A stretch of DNA of 44,302 nt from assembly GCA_009746045.1 (NCBI GenBank), contig RPFO01001331.1:1-44302 (forward strand). Direction: 5' to 3'. This document shows, piece by piece, positions 1-9,504 of this stretch; within the stretch, counting starts at the first letter, position 1; every line of letters starts with the position of its first letter. The translations under genes were made by a program, and so were the position numbers. This DNA is from Mesostigma viride. Its lineage: Eukaryota; Streptophyta; Mesostigmatophyceae; Mesostigmatales; Mesostigmataceae. The notes under the pieces are model-generated. The model made no database searches, was not told where the DNA came from, and saw nothing but the letters and a program-made list of their open reading frames with translations.

Positions 1-157
1 TACAAGAAAAAGTGGTATAGACTATTATTATTATATAGTTCGGCAATCTATGATAGTAAGACATACCGGATGTCAGGTTTATCAGCGGCCTCCAGGCTAT
101 AAGCGTCTCGCTGCAGCGTGACCGTTTGTTCTATGACTGATTTCAGTAGATGCGCAG

Positions 158-250
158 AAAAAAATTTATTTCCATGACCACACCAGGAATCGAACCCAGA
201 ACCTCATTGTACAATTTCTGCATGGTAACGATGTCAGCCAAACATCCGAA
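158..250 (-). ncRNA. tRNA-like RNA polymerase III unit (possible SINE head)
   Basis: On the minus strand, 229-240 reads TGGCTGACATCG, close to the box A consensus. At 186-196 it reads GGTTCGATTCC, an exact box B. The spacing between them is tRNA-like, and a T7 run (158-164) follows about 22 bases after box B as a Pol III terminator. The T-arm can fold, but the sequence before box A does not pair with the 3' end as an acceptor stem and no clean anticodon arm forms. I therefore call it tRNA-derived (SINE head or decayed tRNA), not a functional tRNA. No SINE body was delimited. Confidence 0.4.
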
Positions 251-560
251 TGTTCCCAGGTAAATGGGCTGGAGGTCGTCTCTTTTTATACCTGCGGCCA
301 CAAGCACGGGTGACGGCATATTGGATGTCGTCCAATCCGCTAGCTTGGTTCCAAAAGATGGGATCGAGCTTTTGCACCAGCGCCGCGCTTCCAGTTTTCA
401 GTTCCGTGGGGAGGAACGAGGATGCCACGTTTCCAATTTTTTCAATACCGTTCAGCCCTGTAACGCCGCGTCCGGTTTGCGAATTGCGACCGTCCCATCG
501 CCCATCGAAAAAGAAGCGCAGCCGCAGAGAGACCCCATAGCTAGTAGTAACCAGCTGCAA

Positions 561-716
561 CCGTTTGCATGCTACCTGCTTTTTTACAACATCGCTTTGC
601 TACCTGTGCATAACGAAAGGAAATCGGTCTTCAAGCAATTAAGGCAATCGGTCTTCATTTTCCCGCATAAAGAAAAAAGGTGAGCTTTTGCCGCATCGTG
701 GATGGTAGGCTGACAA
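561..716. repeat. Direct duplication, left copy (~150 bp)
   Basis: This block, from CGTTTGCATGCTACCTG to GGATGGTAGGCTGAC, recurs in the same orientation at 1150-1288 with indels and substitutions. The right copy abuts the start of the minisatellite. No open frame is shared by the copies. It is either an old segmental duplication or the two ends of an unrecognised element. Confidence 0.6.
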
Positions 717-1149
717 AGTTTGTTCTATCAAAAACGGCAACTAAACAGCGCATGCACGCCGACGACACAGTTAGCCAGCTCAGTGGGCGAAGACATGTCC
801 TTGCTGCCATCGCAAGAAACTCTATGTTGCAGCAAGAGTGATAAAAATGTCTGGCTTCCTTCTTTTCGTTGCTAGCTAAACCCTGCAGACATCTCGGTAG
901 AGTCAGCTAAGCCGATCCTAGGTAATCCACATCTGGCATCCATCCCTTTAGTCTAGTTGCCATGGAGCGTTTCTTGGTCTCGCACATGTCGATCATGGTG
1001 GTGCTAGGCTTTCACTTGGGTCACCCTTTCCATGTTTGCTATGCCTTTGGTCTGGTTAGGTTATAGGTGTAGATGTGCACATACTGCATTTGCTGCGTTT
1101 CTAATCGGTGCTCCTGTTTGATGCTTTTTTCCCCTTCATATCGTTTCGA
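717..1149. other. Non-coding stretch, nothing recognised
   Basis: No convincing ORF, RNA gene or repeat was seen between the two copies of the direct duplication. Short ORFs here lack any recognisable motif. Confidence 0.5.
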
Positions 1150-1288
1150 CGTTTGCATGCTACCTGCCGGATTATAACATCGGACGTTGCTACCTACCTG
1201 CATAACGATAGTTTGCAAGAAATCTTCATTTTGCCGAAACACAAAAAAAGGTGATCTTTTGCCGCAACGTGGATGGTAGGCTGACTAA
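1150..1288. repeat. Direct duplication, right copy
   Basis: Diverged same-strand copy of 561-716. It ends within about ten bases of the first minisatellite unit, so the array may have grown at the edge of this duplicated block. Confidence 0.6.
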
Positions 1289-1293
1289 AATTG

Positions 1294-2791
1294 TGCTGCT
1301 ACGTATCAATACATGTGGGGGGGTGCTGCTACGTATCAATACATGTGGGGGGGTGATGCTACGTATCAATACACGTGGGGGGGTGCTGCTACGTATCAAT
1401 ACACGTGGGGGGGTGATGCTACGTATCAATACATGTGGGGGGTGCTGCTACGTATCAATACATGTGGGGGGTGCTGCTACGTATCAATACATGTGGGGGG
1501 GTGCTGCTACGTATCAATACATGTGGGGGGGGCTGCTACGTATCAATACATGTGGGGGGTGCTGCTACGTATCAATACATGTGGGGGGGGCTGCTACGTA
1601 TCAATACATGTGGGGGGGATGCTACGTATCAATACATGTGGGGGGTGCTGCTACGTATCAATACATGTGGGGGGGTGCTGCTACGTATCAATACATGTGG
1701 GGGGGGATGCTACGTATCAATACATGTGGGGGGGTGCTACGTATCAATACATGTGGGGGGTGCTGCTACGTATCAATACATGTGGGGGGGGCTGCTACGT
1801 ATCAATACATGTGGGGGGGTGCTGCTACGTATCAATACATGTGGGGGGGGATGCTACGTATCAATACATGTGGGGGGGGCTGCTACGTATCAATACATGT
1901 GGGGGGGTGCTGCTACGTATCAATACATGTGGGGGGGTGCTGCTACGTATCAATACATGTGGGGGGTGCTGCTACGTATCAATACATGTGGGGGGGGATG
2001 CTACGTATCAATACATGTGGGGGGGTGCTGCTACGTATCAATACATGTGGGGGGTGCTGCTACGTATCAATACATGTGGGGGGGGCTGCTACGTATCAAT
2101 ACATGTGGGGGGGTGCTGCTACGTATCAATACATGTGGGGGGGTGCTGCTACGTATCAATACATGTGGGGGGTGCTGCTACGTATCAATACACGTGGGGG
2201 GGTGCTGCTACGTATCAATACATGTGGGGGGTGCTGCTACGTATCAATACATGTGGGGGGGGCTGCTACGTATCAATACATGTGGGGGGTGCTGCTACGT
2301 ATCAATACATGTGGGGGGGTGCTGCTACGTATCAATACATGTGGGGGGGTGCTACGTATCAATACATGTGGGGGGTGCTGCTACGTATCAATACATGTGG
2401 GGGGGTGCTGCTACGTATCAATACATGTGGGGGGGGCTGCTACGTATCAATACATGTGGGGGGTGCTGCTACGTATCAATACATGTGGGGGGTGCTGCTA
2501 CGTATCAATACATGTGGGGGGTGCTGCTACGTATCAATACATGTGGGGGGTGCTGCTACGTATCAATACATGGGGGGTGCTGCTACGTATCAATACATGT
2601 GGGGGGTGCTGCTACGTATCAATACATGTGGGGGGGATGCTACGTATTAATACATGTGGGGGGTGATGCTACGTATCAATACATGTGGGGGGGATGCTAC
2701 GTATTAATACATGTGGGGGGTGATGCTACGTATCAATACATGTGGGGGGGGATGCTACGTATCAATACATGTGGGGGGTGATGCTACGTAT
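1294..2791. repeat. G-rich ~29-bp minisatellite (left arm of an inverted array)
   Basis: About 50 tandem units. Each contains TACGTATCAATACATGTG followed by a run of 5-8 G and a TGCTGC or TGATGC spacer. Unit length varies by a few bases through the G run and spacer. Two short palindromes (TACGTA and ACATGT) recur in every unit. Stop codons are nearly absent on the plus strand, so all three forward frames stay open for over 440 codons. That follows from the repeat and is not evidence of coding. A G6-8 run about every 28 bases makes the plus strand a strong G-quadruplex candidate. Confidence 0.95.
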
Positions 2792-2823
2792 CATTTATTT
2801 ATTCATGCCATCACCCCCCACAT
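2769..2823. repeat. Inverted-repeat junction between the two minisatellite arms
   Basis: The 15-mer at 2769-2783 (ATGTGGGGGGTGATG) is the exact reverse complement of 2809-2823, with a 25-base spacer. This is where the array switches from G-rich to C-rich on the plus strand. It marks the centre of a very large imperfect inverted repeat and could extrude a hairpin or cruciform. Confidence 0.85.
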
Positions 2824-3632
2824 TTAATATTAATGCCAGCACCCCCCAACATTCATTTATTCATGCCATCACACCCCCACATTCTTTTATTCATGGCAGC
2901 ACCCCCCACATTTATTTATTCATGCCATCACCCCCCACATTTAATATTAATGCCAGCACCCCCCAACATTCATTTATTCATGCCATCACACCCCCACATT
3001 CTTTTATTCATGGCAGCACCCCCCACATTTATTTATTCATGCCATCACCCCCCACATTTAATTATTAATGCCAGCACCCCCCAACATTCATTTATTCATG
3101 CCATCACACCCCCACATTCTTTTATTCATGGCAGCACCCCCCACATTTATTTATTCATGCCATCACCCCCCACATTTTTATTATGCCAGCACCCCCCAAC
3201 ATTCATTTATTCATGCCATCACACCCCCACATTCTTTTATTCATGGCAGCACCCCCCCACATTTATTTATTCATGCCATCACCCCCCACATTTAATTATT
3301 AATGCAGCACCCCCCAACATTCATTTATTCATGCCATCACACCCCCACATTCTTTTATTCATGGCAGCACCCCCCCACATTTATTTATTCATGCCATCAC
3401 CCCCCCACATTTAATTATTAATGCCAGCACCCCCCAACATTCATTTATTCATGCCATCACACCCCCACATTCTTTTATTCATGGCAGCACCCCCCCACAT
3501 TTATTTATTCATGCCATCACCCCCCACATTTAATTATTAATGCCAGCACCCCCCCACATGCATTTATACATAGCATCCCCCCCCACATGTATTTATACGT
3601 AGCTTCCCCCCCCACATGTATTTATACGTGGT
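2792..3632. repeat. C-rich minisatellite, 4 x 29 bp higher-order unit (right arm)
   Basis: Seven tandem copies of a ~117-bp unit. Each is made of four 29-base subunits that begin with a C-run plus ACAT and end with CCATCA or CAGCA. Each subunit aligns with the reverse complement of the left-arm unit. The last units (about 3550-3632), with ACATGTATTTATACGTAG, are nearest to the left-arm consensus. The right arm is thus an inverted, diverged and re-amplified version of the left arm. No gene was seen. Confidence 0.9.
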
Positions 3633-3636
3633 CGTA

Positions 3637-4101
3637 AGGGTCTCGCTGCGGGTAGACCCTCGGAATTTTGTTTTTGTATTGACGTAAGGGTCTCGCTGCA
3701 GCGAGACCCCAAGGAATGTCAATTTTTCATGTTTTCATGATGGGGGGTCTTTCTTTTCTCACCCTTAAAATGATTTGTTTTTGTATCGGTGTTAGGGTCT
3801 CGCTGCAGCGAGACCCCTACGAATGTCGACTTTTAATGTTTGCAAGATGGGAGGGGGCTTTCTTCGCTCACCCTAAAAATTATTTGTTTTTGTTTGACGT
3901 TAGGGTCTCGCTGCAGCGAGACCCCAAGGAATGTATACTTTTTTATGTTTGCATGATGGGAGGTTGCTTGTTTTCGCTCACCCTAAAAATGATTTGTTTT
4001 TGCTTGAAGTGAGGGTCTCGCTGCAGCGAGACGCCAAAGTTTTGCATTAAACTAAATGTCCCTTTTAGAATCCACGAAAGGGTCTAGCTGCAGCGAGACC
4101 C
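3637..4101. repeat. Cluster of six GTCTCGCTGCAGCGAGAC palindromes
   Basis: Palindromes lie at 3637-3660, 3688-3709, 3795-3816, 3903-3924, 4015-4032 and 4080-4101. Three are perfect 22-bp palindromes (3688, 3795, 3903); the first and last are arm-swapped variants. The middle ones sit in a ~108-bp tandem unit that also carries a conserved T-rich stretch and CTCACCCT. The cluster directly precedes the first recognised exon of the large gene. It could be promoter or 5' intron sequence or an amplified mobile palindrome; the sequence does not decide. Confidence 0.85.
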
Positions 4102-4178
4102 TCCCCATCGTTTTTCTGCCGGCGATTCAGATTCTGAATGACATTTGTGAAACTTGCTTTTTTGATATTGTTCTGCAG

Positions 4179-5365
4179 ATGTCGTCCTCCTATTCCGATT
4201 CTGTCAAGGCCACTCCCGTTTCACCCAAGATGACGTCGAACACCTCGCCGGACCGAACGGCAACGGAGGCGTTTCCTCCGTTGCAGTTCGGTCCCGTAAA
4301 AGCTCTTGCGAGGTCCCCCCCACCGAGTCCCCTCGCCCTCCAAGTCCAACTTGCCCCCCAGCGAGTTGGACAGAATTATACCCCCCAACTCTCGCTGCTG
4401 CGTCTCGCGCTCCGTCCCGCTCTCCGCCCCGTAAGTCTCCATCGCCGCCCCCCAAGTCGGCCGGAGCTACTGCGTCCCGCTCGCCGCCCCGCAAGTCCCC
4501 CAAGTCCCCCGCAACTGCGACCCGTTCGCCGAACCGCAAGTCCCCCTCTCCGCCCAAAGTTCCCCCCGCTACCGCGTCCCGCTCTCCTTCTCGCAAGTCC
4601 CCCTCGCCGTCAACCAAGAACCCCGCAACTGCGTCCCGCTCGCCGTCCCGCTCTCCTTCCCCCAAGTCCCGCTCGCCGCCACCCAAGTCCCCCGCTTGCG
4701 TCCCGCTCGCCGTCCCCCAAGCATTCCAGTTCTAAGCGTAAGCCTGCGGCCGAGTGGGTAGAGGAAGACGACCGCACCAAAGAGCTCAGGAAGCTGAGGA
4801 AGTCTATCAGTGAGCTTGTTGAGGAGGACGAGCGCGATCAGACTAACGGGAGGCCTGAAGACCCGGAATCGCCGGTTCGGGAGTCGCGTCAGAAGCGGTT
4901 GTCCGATTTGTTAGCAATGGCCGCAAGCTTTGCTGACGAATACGCGGCTCTCGACAAGAAGGACAAGGAGAAGGAGAAGGCGGAGAGGGAGGCCATCGAG
5001 AAGGCGGAGAGGGAGAGGGTGGAGAGGGAGGAGAAGGAGAGGCTGGAGAAGGCGGAGAGGGAGGAGGAGGAGAGGGAGTACAAGGAGAAAAAGGCTGCCC
5101 AGGAGAAGGAGCACAGGATCCTGGTGGCGAAGCAGAAGGAGGAGGCGAAGAAGAAGACGGAGGCGGCAGCGAAGGAATTCTTGCGGAGGAGGCCGCTCTT
5201 TTTTTGCAGATGCGACAGGAGAGGATGAAGGCGGAAGAGGCCGCGAGGAAGATGGAGGAGGAGGCTGCGAGGAAGGAGGAGGAGGCTGCGAAGGCAGTTG
5301 AGGGGGAGAAGGACGAGAACGGGAGCCCACCCCTTCTTCACGAAGGATTTTCAGTCGATTATCAG
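4179..5365 (+). CDS. Large gene, exon block 1: Ser/Arg/Pro-rich and coiled-coil region
   Basis: First recognised exon of an unidentified multi-exon gene. It opens at ATG 4179, directly after a TTCTGCAG splice acceptor, so upstream non-coding exons are possible. The first ~180 codons are low complexity. In one frame they give repeats of the type SRSPPRKSP, like RS/SRRM splicing proteins; in the ATG frame they give Pro/Arg-rich sequence. I could not settle which frame is used, and a 2-base difference near 4697 joins the RS frame to the downstream frame. From about 4735 the product is hydrophilic, then a long Glu/Lys/Arg coiled coil (about 4960-5330) with another single-base break near 5180. The block ends CAG|GTATGT at 5365. 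An RNA-associated nuclear role is conceivable from composition alone. No enzymatic domain is visible. Confidence 0.55.
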
Positions 5366-5463
5366 GTATGTTTATTAATGTGAGACGTACATTTTTCAGA
5401 TGGCTTGAACGGCGTGTGTGTATCGTAGAAAGGGTGGGATTTTATGTCATACATTGATCGTAA

Positions 5464-5483
5464 GGGTCTAGCTGCGGAGAGAC
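5464..5483. repeat. Palindrome-family member in intron 1 (5366-5552)
   Basis: Contains GGGTCTAGCTGC followed by a degraded right arm (GGAGAGACG). It is related to the upstream cluster at 3637-4101. The host intron is 187 bases, longer than the introns that lack the palindrome. Confidence 0.6.
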
Positions 5484-5552
5484 GTTGACCTAGGAGTTAA
5501 GGTTGTTGACGACGACGATGTGTGGCCTTTTTTTTACTCTTGTTGTCTGCAG

Positions 5553-6601
5553 CCCGACACGCTGGCCATTCTGAAACAGTACCTGGCTCAGGCTGAGTCT
5601 GAGTCTGGGGTGAGTCGTAAAGCCGAAAAGGGCTTGAGAGGCTTGATCCGCTTTCTTTCGGCCGAGATAGCGTTTGCAGAGAAGTCCGGTGTCGTCGTGG
5701 ACCGTCCGGAGTCGGCACACATAATTTGGAAGAACGACCGCCTGGGCCGTCTTGCATTGTTCGAAGCCACACAGCGAGCCATTCATGGGAAGAGGGTCGT
5801 TGGTGACGACATGTATGAGGTTTTGAAGATCGCGCAGTCGTGCATCCTTAATCTGAAGGAGGATGTCGGACGTTACTTTCCCCGTCGTGCTTTAATATGG
5901 TCGACGCTCTTTGATGAGGTTGAAAAGTTCGAGGTCCACATTGGCTTCACATGCATCGAGGCTTCCTATATGGAAACCTTGAAAACCACTGCGTTGCATC
6001 AGCTCTTTAAACTCATGACTGGAGATATGAGAGCGGATTCGAGGGCTTCACTGTCGGAAGATGAAGTGTTTGATATTGTCAGGCAAGGATTTGTTGACAC
6101 GTCCAACAGTGACTTATCGTAATTGTGCCGGGAAGAATGAATGACGTAGGAGGATTGGAGGAGCGCGCACATGAAGTGATCGCGCATTTGGACATGGCAA
6201 GAGACCACTTACTGCAATCTTTTGTTAAGTGGCGGACTGACTTTCTTGTCAGCCCGGACGCCAGCCTTTCGCGGGAAGCGGTCGCTTTCTTTTTGGATTG
6301 GGCTGGACAGGTGATCCAAAGTTTCCGGCACCGGGAGGACTTCCATGTTATTCAGACATATAAGCCATACCGGGAAGTCGTCCAGGAATGGTTGGATCAA
6401 ATCTCGTTGGTTGATTGTCTCCAGAGTATCCGAACCAAGACAGACACGGAGTGGTCTGATTTAGAGGCGGGAGGCCATTGGCAGTCCCTCGAGTTGTTCT
6501 TCGAGGCGGAATTGAGGCGGCAACTGGAAAAGGAGAGAGCCCATCAAGTGCCGATATGGCCTTTGGGGAAGATTTTGAGGAGGTGGAAGTTCTACGTTTC
6601 G
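5553..6601 (+). CDS. Large gene, exon block 2: globular domain of unknown function
   Basis: Begins after a pyrimidine-rich acceptor (TTGTCTGCAG) in phase 0 and ends at TCG|GTACGT, again phase 0. It encodes about 350 residues of mixed, soluble-looking sequence, mostly helical by eye, with a frame break near 6122 where the first part ends at TAA and the second continues in the next frame. There is no signal peptide, membrane segment or recognised catalytic motif. Tryptophans are frequent in the second half. Normal complexity and clean splice sites at both ends mark this as genuine coding sequence. The function is unknown. Confidence 0.6.
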
Positions 6602-6708
6602 GTACGTTAACTTGCCGATATCGTTTATCGATTTGGGTTGTTTCCATTCCCTGAATAGGGCTCTATATGCTGACCAACCTTCATGGTTTGTCCTGTCATA
6701 TCATGCAG

Positions 6709-6771
6709 GGGGGCTCCATGCCAGGGGACGTATCGGAGGATTTACCTAATTTGTCAGACTTGGTTGATAAG
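6709..6771 (+). CDS. Large gene, 63-nt exon 3
   Basis: Bounded by ATGCAG|GGGGG and AAG|GTGGGT. It encodes 21 acidic codons (GGSMPGDVSED and on to LVDK), phase 0 at both ends, so it could be skipped without disturbing the frame. It has the same length as the next exon. Confidence 0.5.
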
Positions 6772-6811
6772 GTGGGTGCTTGTCCGTCGAGTTTCCACGA
6801 GCATCTTACAT

Positions 6812-6835
6812 GGGGTCTAGCTGCAGGTAGACCCT
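6812..6835. repeat. Palindrome-family member in intron 3 (6772-6908)
   Basis: GGGGTCTAGCTGCAGGTAGACC with an A-T pair where the perfect palindromes have C-G. The paired substitution keeps the arms complementary. Confidence 0.75.
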
Positions 6836-6908
6836 CACCCTTTTATTGAGACTGACATGTTCGGCTAATTTCAACGGTGCCCCCAACCAATCTGTTGTCT
6901 TTTTTCAG

Positions 6909-6971
6909 GGGGCGGCTGCGGCGATGGCTGTTGACAGTGCTGGTATTTGGTCTGGACTCGAGATGGAAATG
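6909..6971 (+). CDS. Large gene, 63-nt exon 4
   Basis: Bounded by TTTTTTCAG|GGGGCG and ATG|GTAAGC. It encodes 21 codons (GAAAAMAVD and on to LEMEM), phase 0 at both ends, with the same length as exon 3. Confidence 0.5.
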
Positions 6972-7095
6972 GTAAGCATTAAACGATATCCGGATGTCTG
7001 CATTTCGCCTGAAGTTTTAGTGAGCGCATTATGCGAAATATACAAATGTCGACTAATTTTGATTTCCAATGAGCTGTCGTATTCGGTGTTGACAG

Positions 7096-7224
7096 GCGGG
7101 GGGTTTGGCCTCAGCAGGCGCTGCCGGAGAGGAAGAAAACGCTGGAGGAGATGAGGATGGGGGGGATGAAAACGCTGGAGGAGATGAGGATGGGGGAGAC
7201 GCTGAGGGAGAAGTGGCTGTGCAG
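7096..7224 (+). CDS. Large gene, exon 5: Gly/Glu/Asp repeats
   Basis: Bounded by TTGACAG|GCGGGG and CAG|GTACGT, 129 bases, phase 0. It encodes two tandem copies of an acidic ENAGGDEDGGD unit followed by AEGEVAVQ. It is probably a flexible acidic linker. The unit duplication is visible at DNA level. Confidence 0.55.
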
Positions 7225-7350
7225 GTACGTTCATCCGCCGCGAGTTCGTGTGATTTTTTTCGTGCTGAGGGGTATCTCCGCAGAGAGACGATGGTGCAAC
7301 AATCGAACTGAGGTCAAGTCCCTTCTTGTTCGTTTTTTTTTGTCATGCAG

Positions 7351-7892
7351 GCGGGGGCTGTCGCTGGGGGTACTGCGGGGGGGAAGGCGGCGAAGCCCCA
7401 TTGACTGAGCATGAAAGGGAAAAGCTGGATTCCCGCAAGAAGGTTGCGAAGGATCATATTATTGCTGTTGGCCTGATCATGCTTAAGTCTCCGCCCGATG
7501 GCGTCGATTCGGAGGGACCTGCGGGGTCCGAGTTTCGCAAGTACCTGACACGACTTGAGGCGGAAGTCGATGCCGATTTCGATACGGAGGTGTTGGGTGA
7601 CGCTACCTTTAAGAGTGAATTGGCATATGAATTCGCAAATCTGGTGAAGTCGAAAGCCACCAAGAATTTCAAGTGGCAGCCTAAGGAGTACTCAGAGGCA
7701 AAGGTTGACAAGATCGAGAAATTCATGAAGGCTGATTTTCGTCGTCGGGCCGCTGAGGGAAAAAGGGCGCTGAATGCGGTGGCAAAGGCCAACAGTAAGA
7801 AGAACGCGGAGGCGAAGGCGGCGGAGAAGGAGGCGAAGAAGGCGGAGAAGGAGAAGGCTAAGGAGGCCAAGAAGCAGCAGAAAACTGGACAG
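7351..7892 (+). CDS. Large gene, exon 6: helical, Lys/Ala/Glu-rich tail
   Basis: Begins after TCATGCAG|GCGGGG and ends CAG|GTACGA, phase 0. The frame that matches the acceptor ends at TGA near 7405. Shifting one base within the G7 run near 7380 gives a long open frame to the donor. The product has a charged globular part (EHEREKLDSRKK onward) and then a Lys/Ala/Glu coiled coil. It reads like an exposed nuclear or cytosolic linker. No family was recognised. Confidence 0.55.
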
Positions 7893-7914
7893 GTACGATT
7901 GTTGTGAAAATTTA

Positions 7915-7936
7915 GACCTCTCGCTGCGGGTAGACG
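7915..7936. repeat. Palindrome-family member in intron 6 (7893-8081)
   Basis: Diverged copy (ACCTCTCGCTGCGGGTAGACG) with left arm of the CTCGCTGC type and right arm of the GGGTAGAC type, as at 3637-3660. Confidence 0.55.
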
Positions 7937-8081
7937 CTGACTGGCTGCGGGACTTGGTGTTTAGTGTCAGTAAGGTATTATTCCAACAGAACTTTGTTCG
8001 TCCCTGAACAGGATGTCGTGGTCGGCCTAAAGATTACTGACTTGAGCAAATCCTGCGGTCCTTTTCGATTTTTTACTTCAG

Positions 8082-9249
8082 GATGACGGGGGGGACGAAG
8101 ACGCCACGGTGGAGAAGAAGTTACCTGGTCATGACGCCGTGTTCGCGCTGGTGAAGGATATGCTCAAGTACTGCTCGAGTAGGCGGATGGCGGACGTCGA
8201 TGACCTGCCAAACTGGCCCGAGTTCTCCCCCTTTCTTGAGCTGCTCCGGTCACTCAACAAGCTTTTTAAGGAGGGGGTGCTCACGAGCAGTGGGAACCCG
8301 GACACCGACCCTATCATTGAAAGCTGGAAGCCTTCGAAAAAGGTCGACTCGAACAAGGAGGTCAGGGACCAGAACATCCGGAAGGCCAATACTCTCAGGG
8401 AAACGCGTTGGATTCGGCCGGCCGATTTTAAGCAGACCGGATGTTTCAGTATGCGGATCCAGACGGTCAACGCGCTTATTTTGCCAGAGGCTTTGAGGCA
8501 GCGGCGTTTAAACCTTGAAACCATTAAGGAGAACGGCCGCATTCTCCTCAATGCGCGGGACAACGCCTTGCACTTCAAGGTTGTTGTCCCGGTCTGGCAG
8601 TTCCCTTTCCAGGCGCTTGCCGAATCTCAACCTGACCTGTTCGACAAGCAAATCTTGTGCATGCCGGATTTCGTCAAGTGGCTGAAGCATTCACCACGGC
8701 GCCAAGATTGACGCGGAGGATGTGGGGTCCAGGTACTTCCGGCCCCTTTCGGATACTGAAGTCGACGTGTGGCTTAACACGGAGTCCACCACCTCTTTCC
8801 TCGCGAGAGGACTTGAGTGGCGTACCTACGCCAGGGTGGACGAGGTGGAAGCAGTTTTGCCTCAGGAGATCGAGGGCAGTCGGCAAGTTTTCAACCTGCT
8901 GTGCAATACTGCGATGAAGTCCTACGATCCGAAATTTTTTGAGGAACGGGTACCGGTACCGTATCTGGTTCTCCGGTACGCGGTGGTGGATGGGAACCAC
9001 TACTTTAAGGGGTTAAAGTCGTTTCTCAGGGGGCCGGATGGCGGGTGGGGAGAGGTTCGGGCAATGATGTGCGAGGGTGGGGCGGAGTCCAATTTCGCAA
9101 ATACTCCTAAGGAGGCGGAGCACGCCTTCCAGGACCTGTTGCGGAAATTCCGTGGTGGTTACATGGGTACGAACGTCATTCTTCTCAAGGGTGGCGACCT
9201 GCTCCCGTCGTGGAGTGAGCTGCGAAATCTACCTAAGGCAAAAGAAGAT
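8082..9249 (+). CDS. Large gene, exon 7: conserved-looking core, weak ParB/Srx-like motif
   Basis: Begins after TTTACTTCAG|GATGAC and ends GAT|GTAAGC, phase 0, about 389 codons with one frame break near 8690. This is the least repetitive, most protein-like part of the gene. Near 8975 it contains VPYLVLRYAVVDGNH followed by a lysine-rich helix. The VVDGNH segment resembles the DGxHR signature of ParB/sulfiredoxin-like folds, but the expected Arg is Tyr here. I offer that only as a lead. The first half contains a Trp-rich segment and FSMRIQTVNALILP. No catalytic assignment is made. Confidence 0.55.
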
Positions 9250-9268
9250 GTAAGCTATCTATTTTGGC

Positions 9269-9449
9269 AGGGTCTAGCTGCGGGTAGACCCTCGGAATTT
9301 TCGTGGTTGTTTTTTGTGTGCGCTTCAAGTTTTTTGCGAGGGTCTCGCTGCAGCTAGACCCTCTCCTTTTTTTTGTTGGAATTTTCGTTGCGTATTGTCG
9401 GCCGTTTCTTTTTCGAATTTTGTTAGGGTCTATCCGCAGCTATACCCCT
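9269..9449. repeat. Three palindrome-family members in intron 7 (9250-9504)
   Basis: Copies at 9269-9292 (GGGTCTAGCTGCGGGTAGAC, arms fully paired), 9339-9362 (arms of mixed type) and 9424-9449 (most diverged). The first shares the trailing CGGAATTTT with the copy at 3637-3660, so the repeated unit is longer than the palindrome itself. At 255 bases this is the longest intron of the gene. Confidence 0.8.
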
Positions 9450-9504
9450 CGCCTTTTATGACTGAGTTTTGTCGTTGCTCGCTCGATGTTAATTGATGTC
9501 GCAG

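Noticed and set aside
158-250. Functional tRNA gene
   Set aside because: Box A and B are good, but acceptor and anticodon stems do not form.
1294-3632. Telomeric repeat array
   Set aside because: The unit is 29 bp with a non-telomeric core; genes and elements lie on both sides, and no TTTAGGG or TTAGGG tandem was seen.
3637-4101. Regular palindromes with ~108-bp spacing, superficially like a CRISPR array
   Set aside because: Spacers are themselves repeated (tandem unit), the repeats are perfect palindromes also found in introns, and the locus is eukaryotic with no cas genes.
4204-4686. 160-codon minus-strand ORF rich in Gly/Glu/Arg/Asp
   Set aside because: It mirrors the SRSP/RKSP codon repeats of the plus strand; no motif and no splice signals in that orientation.
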